This document shows, one piece after another, positions 6,033 through 7,971 of a stretch of DNA of 7,971 nt. Positions within the stretch are counted from its first letter, which is position 1. Each line of letters starts with the position of its first letter. A program made the translations under genes and the position numbers. Source of the stretch: Sutterella parvirubra YIT 11816 (GTDB lineage Bacteria; Pseudomonadota; Gammaproteobacteria; Burkholderiales; Burkholderiaceae_F); NCBI RefSeq assembly GCF_000250875.1, contig NZ_JH604883.1, forward strand, positions 11,473 to 19,443, read 5' to 3'. The notes under the pieces are model-generated. The model saw only the letters and a list, made by a program, of their open reading frames with translations, made no database searches and was not told the origin of the DNA.

Positions 6033-6057
6033 CCGATGAAACGGATCAGAACTTCAG

Positions 6058-7344
6058 ATGACGATGTTCCTCATCTTCGCGGCGGTCGTGCTGCTCCTCT
6101 TTCTCGGGGTCACCACGGCGGTCACGATGGGCTTCGCCTCGATCGCGACGTACCTCGCGGCCGGCGGCGACATGGCGCGGCTCTTTCTCGTGCCACAGCG
6201 CATGTTCGCGCAGGTCTCCGGCATCACGCTGATGTCGATTCCGTTCTTTCTGCTCATGGGCAACCTCATGAGCGTGGGCGGGATCTCGCGGAGCCTCTTC
6301 GGCTTCGGGCGCGTCTGCCTCGGGCACCGCTGGGGCGGGCTCTCGAACGCCGCGATCGCCGCCTCGATCGTCATGGCGGCGATGTCGGGCTCGGCCGCCG
6401 CGTGCGCGGCCGGGATCGGCATGATCGCGATCGGGGAGATGACGAAGGCGGGGTACGCCAGGCCCTTTTCCTGCGCCACGATCGCCGCGGGCGGGGCGCT
6501 GGGGCCGATCATTCCGCCGTCCATCACGCTCATCCTCTACGCGGGGTTGACGTCGACGTCGGTGAACGCCCTTTTTGAAGCGGGCGTCCTCCCGGGGCTT
6601 CTCTTGGGGCTCGCCTTCATGGGGTGGTCCTCGTACGTGAGCTGGAAGAACGGCTACGCCAAAGCGGACCCCGAACCCATGTCGGTGCGCTGGGCCGCGT
6701 TCAAGGACGCATTCTGGGCGCTCCTGACGCCGGTGATCGTCATCGGCGGGATGTTCGGCGGGTACTTCACTGCGACGGAGGCCGCTGCCGTGGCGTCCCT
6801 CTACGTGATGGCGTTGGGGTTCTTCGTCACGAAAACCTTGAAGGTGAAGGACCTCCCGAGGATCTTCTGGGAGACCGTGGAGCAGACCGCCAAGGTAATG
6901 TTCGTGATCGCGACCGCCGGGTTCTTTCAGTACGTGCTCCTCTACACGCGCATCCCCCAGGAGACGATCAGCTTCATCACGTCGAACTTCCACTCGATCA
7001 CCCCGGTGATCCTCATGATCATCGCGATCCTCGTCGTGATGGGCTGCTTCATGGAGGGGACGGCGATTCTCCTCATCACGGTACCCATCTTCGTCCCGCT
7101 CGCGAAGAGCTTCGGCTACGACGTGACCCAGTTGGGGATCGTCATGTGCGTGGCGCTCGCGATCGGCGTCTTGACGCCCCCCGTGGGGCTCAACCTCTAC
7201 GTGATGAGCTCCATCACGGGTGAAAAACTGATGGCGATCGCCCGCGAAGCCGTGGGCTACGTCGTGATCATGATTCTCCTCGCGGTTCTGGTCGCCTTCG
7301 TCCCCGAACTCTCCGTCGGGTTTGCCGGTCTCTTGGGGGAATAA
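6058..7344 (+). CDS. dctM: TRAP transporter large permease subunit DctM
   Basis: This 428-residue inner-membrane protein is the transport subunit of the TRAP system, moving substrate inward with an ion gradient (Na+ in characterised members). It is hydrophobic throughout, with about 11-12 membrane segments. Characteristic motifs are S-G-S-A-A-A-C-A-A-G-I-G at 110-121 (hairpin 1), G-P-I-I-P-P-S at 149-155, F-T-A-T-E-A-A-A-V-A at 237-246, and the second-repeat counterpart L-T-P-P-V-G-L-N-L-Y-V at 372-382. G-E-M-T-K-A-G-Y at 126-133 is also typical. The length is normal. ATG 6058 is chosen because it begins directly before the first membrane helix; ATG 6064 is a possible start two codons in. The Shine-Dalgarno match is weak. 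It follows dctP after a hairpin-containing gap and is followed three bases later by dctQ, reversing the usual Q-M order. It is not fused to DctQ. Confidence 0.97.
   Translation: MTMFLIFAAVVLLLFLGVTTAVTMGFASIATYLAAGGDMARLFLVPQRMFAQVSGITLMSIPFFLLMGNLMSVGGISRSLFGFGRVCLGHRWGGLSNAAIAASIVMAAMSGSAAACAAGIGMIAIGEMTKAGYARPFSCATIAAGGALGPIIPPSITLILYAGLTSTSVNALFEAGVLPGLLLGLAFMGWSSYVSWKNGYAKADPEPMSVRWAAFKDAFWALLTPVIVIGGMFGGYFTATEAAAVASLYVMALGFFVTKTLKVKDLPRIFWETVEQTAKVMFVIATAGFFQYVLLYTRIPQETISFITSNFHSITPVILMIIAILVVMGCFMEGTAILLITVPIFVPLAKSFGYDVTQLGIVMCVALAIGVLTPPVGLNLYVMSSITGEKLMAIAREAVGYVVIMILLAVLVAFVPELSVGFAGLLGE
7335..7340 (+). promoter_or_regulatory. Ribosome binding site of dctQ, inside the end of dctM
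   Basis: GGGGGA lies seven bases before ATG 7348 and within the last codons of dctM. The two genes are therefore probably translationally coupled, and the start of dctQ is fixed. Confidence 0.8.
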
Positions 7345-7347
7345 GCC

Positions 7348-7917
7348 ATGCGTGACGCCATCAACGTTTTCGAAGCGCTCTTCTCCAAAACCGTCCGCGC
7401 GGTCTGCACGTTCCTTCTGGCCGCGATCTTCGTGATGTTCATTCTGAATGTCTTCGTGCGCTTCGTCCCCGTCTACAACTTCACGCAGACGGATGACTGG
7501 ATTCAGGCGGCCTTGATCTGGATGATCTTTTTGGGCTCCGCCGAGCTCGTGCGCACCAAGAGCCACTTCGTCGTCGACGTGGCGGTCTCCAAAGTGACCC
7601 ACCCGGTCCTCTCGCGCGCCATCCGCACGCTCGTGATCGCAATCGAGTTGACGACCTACCTCGTCGTCTTCTGGTACGGGATCGTCTGGGTCATGCGCTC
7701 GAACGCCACCATGCAGTCGATCCCGTGGCTCGAGATCCGGTACGTCTATCTGGCTTTGCCTGTGTCGGCCTTCTTCATAACGGTCTTTTCCTTGAAGGAC
7801 CTGGTGGAGACGGTCACCGGGTGGAGCGCGAAGGATGATGAGGACGAGGACGGCGAGGAGGGCGGCGGGCTTGACGGCCGCGGGGCCTTGGAAGAGGGTG
7901 CGGCGAAGCGGGGCTGA
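7348..7917 (+). CDS. dctQ: TRAP transporter small permease subunit DctQ with acidic C-terminal tail
   Basis: This 189-residue inner-membrane subunit pairs with DctM and is required for TRAP transport. Four membrane segments lie at about 17-38, 52-68, 92-113 and 132-150. The family signature is present: T-D-D-W-I-Q-A-A-L-I-W-M-I-F-L-G at 48-63, then R-T-K-S-H-F-V-V-D-V at 69-78, and later the S-I-P-W-L-E-I region at 124-130 and L-P-V-S-A-F-F at 137-143. It starts three bases after the dctM stop. The oddity is the tail: after the last membrane helix, residues 161-189 form a low-complexity run rich in Asp, Glu and Gly (D-D-E-D-E-D-G-E-E-G-G-G at 163-174). That makes the protein somewhat longer than the usual 160-175 residues. 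The tail should face the cytoplasm. Its role is unknown, and it may be a neutral extension from GC-rich slippage. Confidence 0.95.
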   Translation: MRDAINVFEALFSKTVRAVCTFLLAAIFVMFILNVFVRFVPVYNFTQTDDWIQAALIWMIFLGSAELVRTKSHFVVDVAVSKVTHPVLSRAIRTLVIAIELTTYLVVFWYGIVWVMRSNATMQSIPWLEIRYVYLALPVSAFFITVFSLKDLVETVTGWSAKDDEDEDGEEGGGLDGRGALEEGAAKRG

Positions 7918-7936
7918 ACCGCACCTACGGACCGTC

Positions 7937-7968
7937 GGGGCCTCAACCTTGGTCCCAAGGCAGGCCCC
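7937..7968 (+). terminator. Possible terminator hairpin after dctQ, cut by the window edge
   Basis: GGGGCCT at 7937-7943 pairs with AGGCCCC at 7962-7968, and inside it CCTTG at 7947-7951 pairs with CAAGG at 7956-7960 around a 4-base loop. This two-part stem begins 19 bases after the dctQ stop and would end the TRAP operon. The window stops three bases later, so a T-tract cannot be confirmed. Confidence 0.5.
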
Positions 7969-7971
7969 CCC

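Noticed and set aside
6036..6578. 180-residue frame starting just before dctM
   Set aside because: Out of frame with dctM, Arg/His/Gly-rich, and fully overlapped by the certain membrane protein gene.
6046..7602. 518-residue open frame on the minus strand opposite dctM/dctQ
   Set aside because: Highly biased to Arg, His, Asp and Glu, with no recognisable fold or start signal; the mirror of hydrophobic plus-strand genes.
754..7917. Idea of one pathway operon joining flavoenzyme, regulator and TRAP transporter
   Set aside because: Strong terminators at 393-436 and 4754-4803, a hairpin at 2344-2374, a convergent gene and a separate TRAP promoter divide the units. Co-location alone does not show a common pathway.
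1..7971. Mobile elements, CRISPR arrays, tRNA or rRNA genes, toxin-antitoxin or defence modules
   Set aside because: Looked for by eye on both strands. No transposase or integrase motifs, no regularly spaced direct repeats, no cloverleaf and no rRNA-like sequence were seen.

Overview
The window is high-GC DNA, with third codon positions almost all G or C in most genes. It comes from a Gram-negative bacterium: there is an autotransporter beta-barrel, and several periplasmic proteins have export signals. A stand-alone periplasmic FAD reductase, a TRAP transporter, a Crp/Fnr-type regulator and a glycine-rich-repeat autotransporter side by side suggest a betaproteobacterium of the Sutterellaceae type (Sutterella, Parasutterella and relatives, gut anaerobes or microaerophiles). 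That assignment is inferred from gene content; no rRNA, tRNA or other taxonomic marker lies in the window.

Layout, left to right. (1) 1-266 is the 3' end of a family 3 (amino-acid type) ABC substrate-binding protein, followed by a structured 3' region and a strong intrinsic terminator at 393-436. (2) 437-753 is a non-coding leader with inverted repeats, leading to a 500-residue exported FAD-dependent reductase at 754-2256. (3) A hairpin near 2344-2375 separates it from a convergent Crp/Fnr-family regulator on the minus strand (2440-3159). (4) Divergent from the regulator, 3297-4712 holds the last passenger repeat, linker and complete barrel of an autotransporter, but no signal peptide; it looks 5'-truncated. 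A very strong terminator closes it (4754-4803). (5) A sigma70-like promoter at about 4874-4902 precedes a complete TRAP transporter in the unusual order dctP-dctM-dctQ (4979-7917). A large hairpin lies between dctP and dctM, and another hairpin follows dctQ at the window edge.

How the parts could work together. The TRAP operon should import a small organic acid using an ion gradient. The flavoenzyme should reduce or dehydrogenate an organic substrate in the periplasm, using electrons from a partner that is not encoded here. The regulator could control either unit. Terminators and gene orientation separate these units, so a shared pathway is only a hypothesis. I see no mobile element, CRISPR array, phage gene or toxin-antitoxin module, and no obviously new defence or metabolic system. 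The best leads are the flavoenzyme's altered active site, a low-GC patch inside it, and the beheaded autotransporter.
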